In this document: positions 25,779 to 34,776 of the stretch, piece by piece | How the letters are laid out: each line of letters begins with the position of its first letter | Numbering within the stretch: the stretch's first letter is position 1 | Source of the DNA: Bacteroidota bacterium | GTDB taxonomy: Bacteria; Bacteroidota; Bacteroidia; Chitinophagales; Saprospiraceae | DNA length: 64,000 bases | Reading direction: 5' to 3' | Assembly (NCBI GenBank): GCA_018222965.1 | Contig: JAAEZH010000004.1 | Location: 94,522 to 158,521 of the forward strand | The notes under the pieces: model-generated | Seen by the model: only the letters and a program-made list of their open reading frames with translations | Told to the model about the DNA's origin: nothing | Databases searched by the model: none | Position numbers and translations under genes: made by a program

Positions 25779-27194
25779 CTAGTCCTCCAGCGGCCTGAAA
25801 GTATTAATCACGGCCCGAACTTCCGGGTCGGCTTCCAGTTCTGGTAACAATTTGAACAGCTCCGGGTGCAGGTCGAAATCGTCGGTGAGGGCTTCCTCCA
25901 GGAGAAATAGTGCCTCCGGACGTTCATTCGCGGCAAGCAAAAATCCTACCCTGCAATATTGCAATTCGGTACCCACCGCATGTTCTTCAGCCTGATCGAG
26001 AATTTCAAAACCTTCTCTTAATCGATCAGTATCCAGTAGAAAAGTAGCATAACGAAGCCAGTGCTCTGTCGATTCAGGTGCCAGCTCGATAGCCGTTTGA
26101 AAATGCAAATCTGCTTTCTCCAGATCATCAGTCTGGTAATAAGCTTCCGCTAATGCCGCGAAATATTCTTCCCGCCGATCCTCCACACGGATAGCTCGCT
26201 TAAAGGTTTGGATGGCTACTTTATATTCTCCGGCTTCCATCTGGCATTCTCCCAGGTGGAAAAAACTTTCATCAGATAAAGGGTCAATTCGAATAGCCTG
26301 TTGGAAAAAGCGTCTCGCTGTTTCCGGTTGGTCGAGTCCGAGGTAGCATTGCCCAATGCGCAAGAGCAGGTCGGAGTCTGCCTCAAAGCGGTCCATGACT
26401 TCCGAATAGCACTGCAAGGCCCGGATGAAGTTCTGCGTTTCGAAGCAGATTTCAGCGCAGTCGCGATAAGCGTACTCAAAGTTTTCATTGACCAGGTAGC
26501 TGTACTCAAAGGCATCCGCTGCATCCTCATAGCGTCCGCAATAGGAATAGGCATGACCGAGGTTGTACCAGGCTTTGTAAGAGTAGGGTTCCTTGTCGAT
26601 CAGTTCTTCGTGGATCCGAATGCTTTCCTCGTACTTCTTAGACAACTCCACGCTAACCCACATGCGATCGAGGGCTTCTTCGTTGTTGGGATCTTCCCGG
26701 AGCGCTTTTTCGAGCAATTGAAACATCTGCCCGAATTGTTCCTGTTTTTCGCAAACGAGAGCCTGAAAGTAATATATCTGACTCAGCTCTTCGGATGTAG
26801 TGGCTTTGTCTTCGAGGTTTTTAAGGATGTGGCCGGCTTCCAAAAAGCGACCAACGGAGGCCAGTGCTTCTGCGCGAAGCAATTTTGGTTCCAGCGAGAT
26901 TGGAGACAAAATTTCTGCCTGATCGAGGAGGTCCAGAATGCCTTCATCCTGTCCGCTATCCAGCATGATCATGGCCTGGCGTAAATGAAAAGTAGGCGTA
27001 TAGGGATATTGGGAGGCTCCAAACTGACAAACTTCAAGGGCGCGGTTGGGAAGAAATTCCGATTCGTAATAGTCTATCAGATCAGATAGTTCGTTGGGTT
27101 CGAAGAAGACAGACTGTCCTTTTTCGGAAGCCTCTTCAAATTTGTGTACGAGCTCAGCGAGCTTCGGGTTGTCATGGAATTGTGTACGCCGCAT
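25779..27194 (-). CDS. TPR-repeat protein
   Basis: 471 residues, acidic, soluble and without a signal peptide. Nearly the whole chain consists of about eleven tetratricopeptide units; examples are AWYNLGHAYSYCGRYEDAAD, LLRIGQCYLGLDQPETARRF, SFFHLGECQMEAGEYKVAIQ and YFAALAEAYYQTDDLEKADL. TPR arrays form superhelical scaffolds that bind peptides. A short N-terminal region and a C-terminal LLPELEADPEVRAVINTF helix lie outside the repeats. It is a type conserved in Bacteroidota without a known partner. Located between ppgK (convergent) and a repeat-filled spacer. Confidence 0.8.
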   Translation of the reverse strand: MRRTQFHDNPKLAELVHKFEEASEKGQSVFFEPNELSDLIDYYESEFLPNRALEVCQFGASQYPYTPTFHLRQAMIMLDSGQDEGILDLLDQAEILSPISLEPKLLRAEALASVGRFLEAGHILKNLEDKATTSEELSQIYYFQALVCEKQEQFGQMFQLLEKALREDPNNEEALDRMWVSVELSKKYEESIRIHEELIDKEPYSYKAWYNLGHAYSYCGRYEDAADAFEYSYLVNENFEYAYRDCAEICFETQNFIRALQCYSEVMDRFEADSDLLLRIGQCYLGLDQPETARRFFQQAIRIDPLSDESFFHLGECQMEAGEYKVAIQTFKRAIRVEDRREEYFAALAEAYYQTDDLEKADLHFQTAIELAPESTEHWLRYATFLLDTDRLREGFEILDQAEEHAVGTELQYCRVGFLLAANERPEALFLLEEALTDDFDLHPELFKLLPELEADPEVRAVINTFRPLED

Positions 27195-27755
27195 AATTTG
27201 TTAAGCCGTCATGGGAAGCAGCTTTTTATGCCGAAGCAAAGGCATTGGTTTTCACTTTTAAACCTTGAGTTGTTCGGACTTTGTTGCTATGCAACTAATT
27301 ATCGCTGTTAAAGATAGGCAAAAGAAGACGACTCCACCGCTCATTTTAACCTGCCCGGAGAAACAAATGATTAAACGGTACTAATTTTGGAGGAAATGGC
27401 ACTTTTTTAATGTAAGTTTAAAAAAAGGGGACCTTATTTTCATTTTATTAAAAATTCCCAAATATGTTGAACGATTTATAAAAAAGTGTAATATGTTTGT
27501 TTACACGTTTTACACGTTCAGCAATCTGACTTTCGGCATCTGCGAGAACCCTCCATGGTTCAAACCACATTAGAAATTAGGAATCCACGAGTTAAACACC
27601 TCAAACAAATAAAACGATTTCACACCCCTTCTCCCTTTCTCTGTGTGAGATAAAAGTTTGTTTGTTGGTTTGTTTGACACGGAATCAACAGCGCAATCTG
27701 CGCTCAGAATCTGACCTGCGCCTGCTGCGTGCAAACCTACCGTATAAGACAAGCC
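27195..27755. other. 561-bp intergenic region with repeats
   Basis: No gene is seen. From 27195 to about 27480 it is AT-rich and should contain the TPR gene promoter. Copy B of the inverted repeat lies at 27518-27648, flanked on the left by CGTTTTACA-type units (27495-27520). The right side has a GTTTGTTTGTTGG tract and the module ATCAACAGCGCAATC (27683-27697), the reverse complement of a module beside copy A. The copies are therefore mosaic. Confidence 0.6.
27518..27648 (-). repeat. Dispersed intergenic repeat, copy B (inverted relative to copy A)
   Basis: The reverse complement aligns with 22651-22791 across its length (about 130 bp). It has three instead of four 9-bp units, and its short segment before CAGATGCCGAAAGTC differs. 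The inverted pair encloses the small hypothetical gene, both cyclophilins, ppgK and the TPR gene. Confidence 0.75.
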
Positions 27756-29669
27756 TTATTTACTGAGTTGGCTTTTTATCATCCTGGCCTGCTCGTTGTC
27801 CGGATTGATCTTTAGGACACGATCAAGCAAACGGAGTGCCCCTTCGATCTCCTGTTGTTGATAGAGCATGGCCGATTTATTGATTAGTGCCTGTTCGTAA
27901 TCGGGATCTAAATCCAGGGCCTTATCGTAATGGTAGGCAGCCGTTTCAAAATTGCCTTCCAGCGCAAGGAGGTACCCCAGATTACAATGAGCGATCGGTC
28001 GCTTGCTGTTTTCGCTAAGCACTTTTCGGAAATTCTCCTCTGCTTTATCGGGTTGCCCGCTGATTGCCTGAGCGATGCCGAGCTTCTCGAGGAATTCCAG
28101 ATTCAGGGGCTGCCCTTCAACGGCTTTGGCAAACCAGTTTGCTGCTTGCTGTCCATCGCCCGTTTGAAAAAAGGCTTCTCCGATCCGGTAGGCAGTCCAG
28201 GGAGAAGTGATGGTTTCGGGTAATGTAAGCTTTGTGATAGCCCCCAAATCTTTCCTCAGGTACAAATACTGCACGTTTACTTCCAGAGCTTCGGCCTGTC
28301 CTTTTATTCGATCCAGGTAATAGCGGGCGGAATCCAGCATCATATCATTGGCTACAAATTTTTCATACATATCCAGATAAGCCCGAGCCATGTCCAGGTC
28401 GGTGGCATTTTCTTTGGTTAGAATTTTTAATCCGAGGAATCGGGCTTCTCCTTCTGATTCTGTTTTTATATGCTTTCCGCGAATGTTTTCCCGGCTGATG
28501 TAGTGATCTGTGATATTGACATGCGGAATATCAATGCTGGAGGAGGGCGGCATATGGCAATGCACACAATTATCAGCGGTTGTTTCTTCCTCAGCTTTTG
28601 CGGCATGATCCCGGCTACAGAATGTCTGTGCTTCCCCTCCGTGGCAGGACTGGCAGGCTTTATTAAAATCTGCCGTTTGATCCACCTCCCGAACGCTTTG
28701 ATGCGGATTGTGGCAGGTGATGCAGGTCAGGTCTGAATTTTCATAGCATTCACTCAGTCGCAATCGGTCGGCCTGTGAAGCCATGATGAAGCGTTCGTGG
28801 CTGTCGGTGTAGCGGGGCAGGTATACATTCATGACCTCGCTGAGTGCCATGCCCGGCCGAAAATCGTAGAAGTCCTTTCCGGGTTCTAAAACTGCCAGTC
28901 CCTGGAGGTGACAGCGCTGGCAAAGATCCATTTGCAGGTCTCTGGGCAACCTTTTGGGATTGACGATGCTGTAATCTGCAAATTTACTGGTGTCGATGAT
29001 TTCACCGGCCAGCTTTTCGCGTACATGCAATTCGCCGGGACCGTGGCAGCGTTCGCATTCAATGCCGGTTGGCATTTCGTGGTATTTATTGAGTGATCCT
29101 TCCACGGCTTGAGGGAGGTGATTGTGGCAGGTGATGCATTCGGAAGTCAGGTATCGGCTAAAGCGCAGATTGCCGCCACCGTCAAAGCCGGGCGCCAGAT
29201 CCCAGCGTTCTTCCTGGGTGTAATAGGTGATGGGTGCCTGATAGAAATAGCCGTTCTGGTCGATTAGGTGGGAGTTGGTATGGTGACCCGAACCGATGAT
29301 GTAGTCAATTTCTTCCAATCGTTTGTAGATGGTATCCTGTCCGTCCAGCCTGAACTCGAGCACAAAAAAACTGGTGTCTTTGAAAAAAGGGTAATAATAA
29401 AAGTCCCGGGCTTCATCATAAACCAGGGCATGATCGCCAAAACGGGCTGCCGATTTTTGTTTGGAAGCACGATCAAAGGATTGCCCCATGCCCGTATGGA
29501 TAAAAGTCTCGTGGATGTTCTCGTGACAGGAGCGGCAGGTTTCCATACCGACATAATCCACTTCGGGATCCAGATTGCGGAATACTTGTTGAACTTCGTG
29601 TTCTGAACGGCAATGCCAGCCCACAGAAAGGATAAAAAGCGCGGTACACAGCAGGATGATAAGTCGCAT
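27756..29669 (-). CDS. Multihaem cytochrome c with C-terminal TPR repeats
   Basis: 637 residues. An N-terminal hydrophobic export segment (residues 1-19) precedes the haem region (about 45-385), which contains seven CXXCH sites: CRSCH, CITCH, CERCH, CQRCH, CITCH, CQSCH and CVHCH. A CSRDH between the sixth and seventh looks like a decayed eighth site. Scattered histidines could be distal ligands, as in cytochrome c554-like and octahaem families. Residues 410-637 form a helical region ending in TPR units (AHCNLGYLLALEGNFETAAY, ALINKSAMLYQQQEIEGALR). It is probably a periplasmic electron carrier or reductase. It follows gldH by 30 bp and is likely cotranscribed with it. Confidence 0.85.
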   Translation of the reverse strand: MRLIILLCTALFILSVGWHCRSEHEVQQVFRNLDPEVDYVGMETCRSCHENIHETFIHTGMGQSFDRASKQKSAARFGDHALVYDEARDFYYYPFFKDTSFFVLEFRLDGQDTIYKRLEEIDYIIGSGHHTNSHLIDQNGYFYQAPITYYTQEERWDLAPGFDGGGNLRFSRYLTSECITCHNHLPQAVEGSLNKYHEMPTGIECERCHGPGELHVREKLAGEIIDTSKFADYSIVNPKRLPRDLQMDLCQRCHLQGLAVLEPGKDFYDFRPGMALSEVMNVYLPRYTDSHERFIMASQADRLRLSECYENSDLTCITCHNPHQSVREVDQTADFNKACQSCHGGEAQTFCSRDHAAKAEEETTADNCVHCHMPPSSSIDIPHVNITDHYISRENIRGKHIKTESEGEARFLGLKILTKENATDLDMARAYLDMYEKFVANDMMLDSARYYLDRIKGQAEALEVNVQYLYLRKDLGAITKLTLPETITSPWTAYRIGEAFFQTGDGQQAANWFAKAVEGQPLNLEFLEKLGIAQAISGQPDKAEENFRKVLSENSKRPIAHCNLGYLLALEGNFETAAYHYDKALDLDPDYEQALINKSAMLYQQQEIEGALRLLDRVLKINPDNEQARMIKSQLSK

Positions 29670-29699
29670 ACCTGCAAGATAAAAAAGGGATAAGTAAAA

Positions 29700-30167
29700 C
29701 TAGCGCGGCCCCGCGTCCAAAACCGAAAATTCCAATGCACGGATACCGGGCAGGGGGTTGATTCGGGTGTATTGTTGGAAGGTGAATGTGTAGGTACCGG
29801 CTTCATTAAAAAAGGCACCGGTCTGGATAGGGATTTGAGCTTCGCACCAATCGCTGTTGCAATCGCCATACCATACTCCCGCTTTGTCGGCCAACTCCAG
29901 CGAAACCGGTTTTGAAAGGCGGCTGCCATCAGGGAAGGTGGTACTTATCTTCGTGTATAAGTTCTGACGCGGATAGCTTGTAGCGTGTTCCAGTTCGAGT
30001 ATTAAGTCGTATAAATGCGTGGTGTCGGTGATCTCCACCTCAAAACTCACCGAATCTGCATAGGTCCATTCTGCCGGATCAAATTCTTTTTCGCCTTCGT
30101 AGAGGTAATTTTCTCCGCAGGCGGAGAGGAGTAGCAGAATTACGAAGAGAGGAAGTGTACGAGCCAT
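29700..30167 (-). CDS. gldH: Gliding motility lipoprotein GldH
   Basis: 155 residues. Lipobox LLLLSACGE (Cys17). The mature part shows the GldH pattern: a strand-rich fold with YADSVSFEVEITDTTHLYDL, NLYTKISTTFPDGSRLSKPV, LADKAGVWYGDC and a late AGTYTFTFQQYTRINPLPGI. GldH is one of the lipoproteins needed for gliding and T9SS function in Flavobacterium, and it is widely kept even in non-gliding Bacteroidota. A TATCTTTG box lies upstream. The multihaem cytochrome follows. Confidence 0.85.
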   Translation of the reverse strand: MARTLPLFVILLLLSACGENYLYEGEKEFDPAEWTYADSVSFEVEITDTTHLYDLILELEHATSYPRQNLYTKISTTFPDGSRLSKPVSLELADKAGVWYGDCNSDWCEAQIPIQTGAFFNEAGTYTFTFQQYTRINPLPGIRALEFSVLDAGPR

Positions 30168-30220
30168 AGAAGAAAAATGTTGCTAATTTGGGAGAACCTC
30201 ATAAACCGGTTCACATCGGG

Positions 30221-30228
30221 CAAAGATA
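30221..30228 (-). promoter_or_regulatory. Bacteroidota-type -7 promoter box for gldH
   Basis: TATCTTTG on the minus strand, an exact TAnnTTTG match 53 bp before the gldH ATG. A TTTG lies 23 bp further upstream, slightly beyond the usual 19-21 bp spacing. The same 8-mer precedes trhO. Confidence 0.45.
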
Positions 30229-30377
30229 GCGTTGTAAATCGGATTTGTCCTCAAAGCAAAATTGTTAGAGGTTTGAGGTGAATAAACACAGTTTGGATAT
30301 TTTATGCTCCTTCGAATCCGAAGTGTATTTTTATAAAGTACTTCTGTTATTGCTCCCATTTTTTAAACCGAACACAA

Positions 30378-31904
30378 ATGAAAACAATTCTCTCCATCTT
30401 AATCCTCAATACCGTTCTAAACATTTCTCTTTACGCCCAATCCGACAGCCTCCGCGACTATCGCTGGCAAATAGGATATGCAAATGTAGAGGACCATCCC
30501 GACTATGGGGGAATAGACATCAATTTTCATGAGTCGCCGGTAGAGTTTACCTATGTAGAAAGGGATCTCAATTTCAATCACACCAATGCATCTATATGCA
30601 ATAAAGAGGGGGAATTGCTTTTTTATACCAATGGTATTGATATATGCAATCGCTTTGGAGATACTATCCCAAATGGAACTGGTTTGAACCCAGGTGTTTT
30701 CGCGGACGATCAGGAAGAAGATGGATATAAGCTTTCTAATGGGGCTTTTGCAATTCCAGATCCAGGGAATGAAGATTTCTATTATCTGATTCATGAAAGC
30801 TTTGAATTAATTGAATTAGCAGAAACATATACTACTACTACAAAACTCTATTATACCATAATTGATATGTCAACCCCAGACGGCAATGTCATATCCAAAA
30901 ACAACTTAATTCTGGTTGATACATTCGGAATTGGACATCTTTCGGCTGTAAGACATGCGAATGGCAGGGATTGGTGGTTCCTTAAAGCCCGCTACAACTC
31001 CAATCAATTTCATACTTTTCTAATAGACCCACAAGGCATTCATTACAGCCATTTGCAGGAGGTTGCACAGCCTATTCACCTAATAGGAGGGGTTGGACAG
31101 GCGGTGTTTTCACCTGATGGCACAAAATATGCCAGAAATGATGGTTCTTTTGTCGTTGGATCACGATCCGTAAAGCTATGGGATTTTGACCGATGTACTG
31201 GGGATTTAACCGATATGCGGAAGTTTGTAATCCCTGATACAAGTGTAGGGGATGGAATTGCCTTCTCTCCTAATTCCAGGTATTTGTATAGCACCATAAC
31301 GGATTCCGTTTTTCAGTTTGATACGCAAGCGGCAAATCTGGAGGCTGGTATGCAGGTAGTGGCAGAATGGGATGACGACTATGCCCCCTATCCTCATGTT
31401 GCCTGGTTTTTTATGATGCAGCTGGCTCCAAACAATAAAATCTATATAAGCGGCTTGAACAATTCCAAGATGCTCCATGTAATCCACAACCCCGATGAAG
31501 CCGGCAGTGCCTGCAATATTGAAAAAATGGGAATAGACCTTCCTGCTTTTAATTTAAACTCCATCCCCAATTTCCCCAACTACCGACTGGGAGCCCTCCC
31601 CGGCAGTCCATGCGACACACTTGGTCTATCGGTTGATGCTACAGAAGAAATACAACGACCTAAAGTCGTGACTATTTCCCCAAACCCTACAAACGGGGTG
31701 ATAAATATCCAGTGTTCAGAACCACTTCCTGATGATGCAAAATGGGTATTGTATGATTATCAGGGGAGGGAGGTATTTAGAGCTTCCAAATCGCAAATAG
31801 AGGCTGAAATTGACCTGCAGCATTTGGCAGACGGGATCTACTTTTGGAAGATTTTTGCTGAAAATGACAATTTACAGACTGGGCGATTAGTCATATCGAG
31901 GTAG
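30378..31904 (+). CDS. T9SS-sorted secreted protein, probable beta-propeller
   Basis: 508 residues. Signal peptide (residues 1-20, ending SLYAQ). The body (25-415) shows repeated strand blocks such as NKEGELLFYTNGIDICNR, VFSPDGTKYARNDGS and IAFSPNSRYLYSTITDSVFQ, a WD40/beta-propeller-like pattern. The C-terminus is a T9SS type A sorting domain from about residue 430 (VTISPNPTNGVINIQC, VLYDYQGREVF, LADGIYFWKIFAEN, GRLVISR). It belongs to a group seen in Saprospiraceae that report daily-use style proteins of unknown role. Base composition is more AT-rich than in neighbouring genes. Monocistronic, followed by a repeat-rich spacer. Confidence 0.8.
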   Translation: MKTILSILILNTVLNISLYAQSDSLRDYRWQIGYANVEDHPDYGGIDINFHESPVEFTYVERDLNFNHTNASICNKEGELLFYTNGIDICNRFGDTIPNGTGLNPGVFADDQEEDGYKLSNGAFAIPDPGNEDFYYLIHESFELIELAETYTTTTKLYYTIIDMSTPDGNVISKNNLILVDTFGIGHLSAVRHANGRDWWFLKARYNSNQFHTFLIDPQGIHYSHLQEVAQPIHLIGGVGQAVFSPDGTKYARNDGSFVVGSRSVKLWDFDRCTGDLTDMRKFVIPDTSVGDGIAFSPNSRYLYSTITDSVFQFDTQAANLEAGMQVVAEWDDDYAPYPHVAWFFMMQLAPNNKIYISGLNNSKMLHVIHNPDEAGSACNIEKMGIDLPAFNLNSIPNFPNYRLGALPGSPCDTLGLSVDATEEIQRPKVVTISPNPTNGVINIQCSEPLPDDAKWVLYDYQGREVFRASKSQIEAEIDLQHLADGIYFWKIFAENDNLQTGRLVISR

Positions 31905-31909
31905 TGTTG

Positions 31910-31998
31910 TTTTATGCGTTTGACTCGCTTAACAGGTTTTATTCGGGTATCGCTAGTCCATTCTGAAAATTCTTCGATCCTGCAAATCCTGATCTTAA
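31910..31998 (+). repeat. Nonamer array plus TCCTG array, copy 1
   Basis: Nine-base units TGTTTTATG, CGTTTGACT, CGCTTAACA and GGTTTTATT, then the linker GGGTATCGCTAGTCCAT, then units TTCTGAAAA, TTCTTCGA, TCCTGCAAA and TCCTGATCT with 9-8-9-9 spacing. The linker and second array recur at 32225-32280. Confidence 0.65.
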
Positions 31999-32010
31999 GG
32001 AGTGAGGATG

Positions 32011-32117
32011 ACTTGAACCCACCCCTAAATCCCCTCCCTCAAAGATGGAGGGGACTTAATCAAACGATAATATACTCCCCTCTCTTCTCAAGAGAGGTGT
32101 TGGGTGTGAGTTCAAGT
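32011..32117. repeat. 107-bp element with terminal inverted repeats
   Basis: Ends ACTTGAACCCACCC and GGGTGTGAGTTCAAGT pair with few mismatches. Inside are CCCCTAAATCCCCTCC and two small hairpins. It sits between two copies of the nonamer/TCCTG modules. Sequences of this CCCCTAAATCCCCTC type are familiar from other Bacteroidota genomes. No ORF. Confidence 0.5.
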
Positions 32118-32122
32118 GTTTA

Positions 32123-32280
32123 GTATCGTTTGATGCGTTTTACTTGTTTAACACGTTTGATTCGTAACTCCGTATCATCCAATTAATCCTCAAACCTAAT
32201 AATCCTAATACTGCGTTTAACTCGGTTATCGGCAGTCCATCCTGCAAATTCTTAAATCCTGGAAATCCTGTTTCAGACAA
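32123..32280 (+). repeat. Nonamer array plus TCCTG array, copy 2
   Basis: Units CGTTTGATG, CGTTTTACT, TGTTTAACA and CGTTTGATT; a spacer; the linker GGTTATCGGCAGTCCAT; then TCCTGCAAA, TTCTTAAA, TCCTGGAAA and TCCTGTTTC with the same 9-8-9-9 spacing as copy 1. It ends in TTTCAGACA. Confidence 0.65.
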
Positions 32281-32300
32281 TGGAGAGCAGGGAGCCATCC

Positions 32301-33467
32301 CTACTGAAAGAAATCCTTCATTTTTTCGAAGAAGCTCTTGTCTGATTTACCGGGTTGCGGTTTGAAATTTGGCATTTCCCGCATTTTCTCCAGCAATTTT
32401 TTCTCTTCGTCGTTGAGCTTCTTCGGTGTCCATACGTTTACGTGGATCAACTGATCGCCTTTTCCGTAGGATTGTACCGAAGGCAAACCTTTGCCCTTGA
32501 GGCGGAAAATCTTACCACTTTGTGTACCGGCAGGCACTTTGATCTTCACGAGGCTGTCGATGGTAGGTACTTCGACGGAAGTCCCCAAAGAAGCATCGGC
32601 AAAATTGAGGTACAGGTCAAAAATGAGATTCTGCCCGTCGCGCTGCAGATGCTCGTGCGGTTTTTCGGTGATGTTAATCAACAAATCGCCCGCAGGGCCT
32701 CCCCGAAGACCGGCATTTCCTTTGCCAGACATGGAGAGTTGCATGCCTTCACTCACACCAGCCGGAATTTCGATCTCGATGGTCTCTTCTCCGTAGGTGC
32801 GGCCGTCTCCTTTACACTTCGGACAATTGGCCGTAATGACTTCTCCGGTTCCGCTACAGGTCGGACAAGCCGTTGTGGTTTGCATTTGACCCAGGAAAGT
32901 ACTTCTTACCTGGCGCACATAACCGGAGCCGCGGCAGGTTCCGCAAGTCTTTTTGGAGTTGCGGTCCTTGGCACCGGTACCGCCACAGGTATCACAGCCG
33001 GTTTGTTTCTTTACTTTGATCTTTTTGGTAACGCCGTTGGCAATTTCGCCCAGGCTCAGGGCTACTTTAATACGAAGGTTGGTACCACGTTGCCCCCGGC
33101 TTCTTCTGGTGCCTCCCGCACGTCCACCACCGCCAAAAAAGCTGTCAAAAGGGGAGCCGGAATCGCCAAAAATATCTCCAAACTGGGAGAAGATGTCTTC
33201 CATGGTCATACCACCAGAACCACCCCGGAATCCACCCTGTTGTCCCATGCCTGCATGTCCAAAGCGGTCGTAGCGGGCCCGCTTGTCTTTATCGCGGAGC
33301 ACCTCATAAGCTTCAGCAGCTTCTTTGAATTTCTCTTCAGCCTCTTTATTGTCCGGGTTTTTATCGGGGTGGTATTTCATGGCGATCTTGCGATACGCCT
33401 TTTTTATGGTTGCATCGTCTGCATCCTTACTCACGCCAAGCACCTCGTAATAATCTCTCTTTGCCAT
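32301..33467 (-). CDS. dnaJ: Chaperone protein DnaJ
   Basis: 388 residues, full length. J domain (1-70) with the HPD tripeptide in [11 protein letters not shown] Gly/Phe-rich linker follows (about 70-125). The zinc region has four CxxCxGxG repeats ([32 protein letters not shown]). The C-terminal substrate-binding domains end in a dimerisation segment ([11 protein letters not shown]). DnaJ delivers unfolded clients to DnaK and stimulates its ATPase. It follows grpE by 69 bp on the same strand; dnaK is not in the window. No hrcA gene or CIRCE-type inverted repeat was seen. Confidence 0.96.
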   Translation of the reverse strand: MAKRDYYEVLGVSKDADDATIKKAYRKIAMKYHPDKNPDNKEAEEKFKEAAEAYEVLRDKDKRARYDRFGHAGMGQQGGFRGGSGGMTMEDIFSQFGDIFGDSGSPFDSFFGGGGRAGGTRRSRGQRGTNLRIKVALSLGEIANGVTKKIKVKKQTGCDTCGGTGAKDRNSKKTCGTCRGSGYVRQVRSTFLGQMQTTTACPTCSGTGEVITANCPKCKGDGRTYGEETIEIEIPAGVSEGMQLSMSGKGNAGLRGGPAGDLLINITEKPHEHLQRDGQNLIFDLYLNFADASLGTSVEVPTIDSLVKIKVPAGTQSGKIFRLKGKGLPSVQSYGKGDQLIHVNVWTPKKLNDEEKKLLEKMREMPNFKPQPGKSDKSFFEKMKDFFQ

Positions 33468-33536
33468 ATTGTTTTGCTAAGTGGTATGTAGTTTCATCTG
33501 CGCCCTGCTGGTCTTTAGCGGGCCCATACGTCGGGT

Positions 33537-34082
33537 TTATTTGCCAACCACAACTTTGGCGTGGCGAATAATCCGTTCATTCAATCGGTATCCCCGCTCC
33601 ACCGTATCAATGATCTTGCCTTTCATATCATCAGAAGGAGCCGGAATTTCCGTAATTGCCTCGTGCAATTCCGGGTCAAATACTTCCCCGGTACTGTCCA
33701 TAGGCTGCAGGCCTTTTTGCTTGAGGACATTGTAGATCTTGTTGTAGATCATGCTTACTCCCTCGGTAAATTCTTCCGGACTGCTTTCATCATCGGCGTT
33801 TTTCTTCGCCCTGTCAAAATCGTCCAAAACTGGCAGTAAGGCTGACATCGTGTCTTGTGCCGCTGTCAGCATCAGATCCATCTTTTCTTTAACGGTACGC
33901 TTCTTGTAGTTGTCAAACTCTGCATATAGTCGCAGGTATTTATCTTTCAACTCCTGAATTTCCTGGTCTTTATCCGAAGTTTCTGAGGTATCCTGCGCGT
34001 TATCCTGTACTTCCGTCTCCGGGTTTTCCATGTTCAGTTCTTCTTTAGTTGGTTCTTTTTTCTTCTTCTTCCGCATTTTCAA
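33537..34082 (-). CDS. grpE: Nucleotide exchange factor GrpE
   Basis: 181 residues. The acidic N-terminus follows a lysine-rich start (MKMRKKKKKEPTKEE). A long coiled-coil helix has the family pattern LKDKYLRLYAEFDNYKKRT, followed by the four-helix region and the beta-rich DnaK-contacting domain with GVSMIYNKIYNVLKQKGLQP, PELHEAI and a C-terminal RGYRLNERIIRHAKVVV. GrpE releases ADP from DnaK and acts as a thermosensor. An internal ATG (MENPETE, residue 18) could be the real start, which would drop the Lys-rich segment. Cotranscribed with dnaJ. Confidence 0.94.
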   Translation of the reverse strand: MKMRKKKKKEPTKEELNMENPETEVQDNAQDTSETSDKDQEIQELKDKYLRLYAEFDNYKKRTVKEKMDLMLTAAQDTMSALLPVLDDFDRAKKNADDESSPEEFTEGVSMIYNKIYNVLKQKGLQPMDSTGEVFDPELHEAITEIPAPSDDMKGKIIDTVERGYRLNERIIRHAKVVVGK

Positions 34083-34131
34083 CGGTTTTTTCTTTTAATG
34101 CTGCAATAGTCAGGCCAGAGTGCGTAAACCG

Positions 34132-34677
34132 TCATTTTGACAGTTTTCTTTTGTCCAGCAAGGCCCGAATTTCCTCTGTTTTTGGGTTTACGGCTATGAT
34201 TTTACCATCCGGATTGAGAAGGAATTTGGTCGGCACTTCCCGCACTTGAAATTGCTGTGCTATCGGAGAGTCTATAAATCGGGTGCTTTCGGCCACGTCC
34301 AGTATATGCCAGGGCCAGTAAAGCCCGTCTTTTTGAATGGCTGCTTTCCAGGATTCTTCCCGTTTTTCCACGGCAATGCTTACGATCTTAAACCCGTCGG
34401 CATCCTTAAAACGGGCGCTCTCAAAATCGCGGTAAAGCTTTACGATTTCCGGGTTCTCCTTTCGGCAGGGACCACACCAGGAAGCCCAAAAGTCCAACAA
34501 GACATATTGCCCCTGAAATTGGCGAAGTTCAAAATCGGAGCCGTCTATCAGGCTTGCGCCGAATGCCGGTACGGTATCGCCATTGATAAATTTTGGCTTG
34601 AAGTAAAAGTAGCGTCCGCCCAGGTATAAGGCAACGGCCAGGAGAGGGATGAGAACGGTAAGGATGGTTTTTTTCAT
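34132..34677 (-). CDS. TlpA/ResA-like thiol-disulfide oxidoreductase
   Basis: 181 residues. An N-terminal signal-anchor (residues 3-20) fixes a thioredoxin-fold domain on the periplasmic side. The active site is WASWCGPCRKENPE (Cys68, Cys71), with the cis-proline region VREVPTKFLLNPDGKI. The AhpC/TSA-Redoxin-like start (VPAFGASLIDGSDFELRQF) and a central insertion place it with TlpA/ResA, which reduce apocytochrome c or other exported thiols. It is first of a minus-strand run with grpE and dnaJ (49-bp gap). The link to cytochrome maturation is inference, though a multihaem cytochrome is encoded 5 kb away. Confidence 0.88.
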   Translation of the reverse strand: MKKTILTVLIPLLAVALYLGGRYFYFKPKFINGDTVPAFGASLIDGSDFELRQFQGQYVLLDFWASWCGPCRKENPEIVKLYRDFESARFKDADGFKIVSIAVEKREESWKAAIQKDGLYWPWHILDVAESTRFIDSPIAQQFQVREVPTKFLLNPDGKIIAVNPKTEEIRALLDKRKLSK

Positions 34678-34683
34678 GTGAAA

Positions 34684-34725
34684 TCGTTTTACATGTTTTG
34701 AGCGTTTAATACGTTTTATACGTAT
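34684..34725 (+). repeat. Nonamer array, four units
   Basis: CGTTTTACA, TGTTTTGAG, CGTTTAATA and CGTTTTATA, then CGTA, in exact 9-bp register. It is preceded by GTGAAAT, as in copies A and B at 22.7 and 27.6 kb. It starts 6 bp from the start codon of the tlpA-like gene. Confidence 0.65.
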
Positions 34726-34776
34726 TTGCTTTGGGGATGGATAGCCAAAATTTCATCAACCATAGATGTACACCAA

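Larger units (their letters stand above)
31905..32300. other. 396-bp intergenic region made of modular repeats
   Basis: No gene. From left to right it holds a nonamer array (31910-31950), a TCCTG array (31960-31998), a 107-bp element with inverted ends (32011-32117), a second nonamer array (32123-32165) and a second TCCTG array (32240-32280). It is the densest repeat region of the window. Confidence 0.65.

Noticed and set aside
27195..27755. Searched for a tRNA or small RNA in the long spacer
   Set aside because: No cloverleaf or CCA-type acceptor stem could be drawn; the region is AT-rich or repeat-derived.
27813..27900. Pseudogene or frameshift in the C-terminal part of the cytochrome
   Set aside because: The frame is continuous through regular TPR units to the stop codon.
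31914..32123. Short plus-strand ORF in the 31.9-32.3 kb spacer
   Set aside because: The translation is of repeat arrays (CGTTT and CCCCTAAATCCCC tracts) and is not protein-like.
32355..33491. 378-codon plus-strand ORF opposite dnaJ
   Set aside because: It is the complement of a fully conserved dnaJ; its composition and repetitive Thr/Gly stretches reflect the opposite strand.
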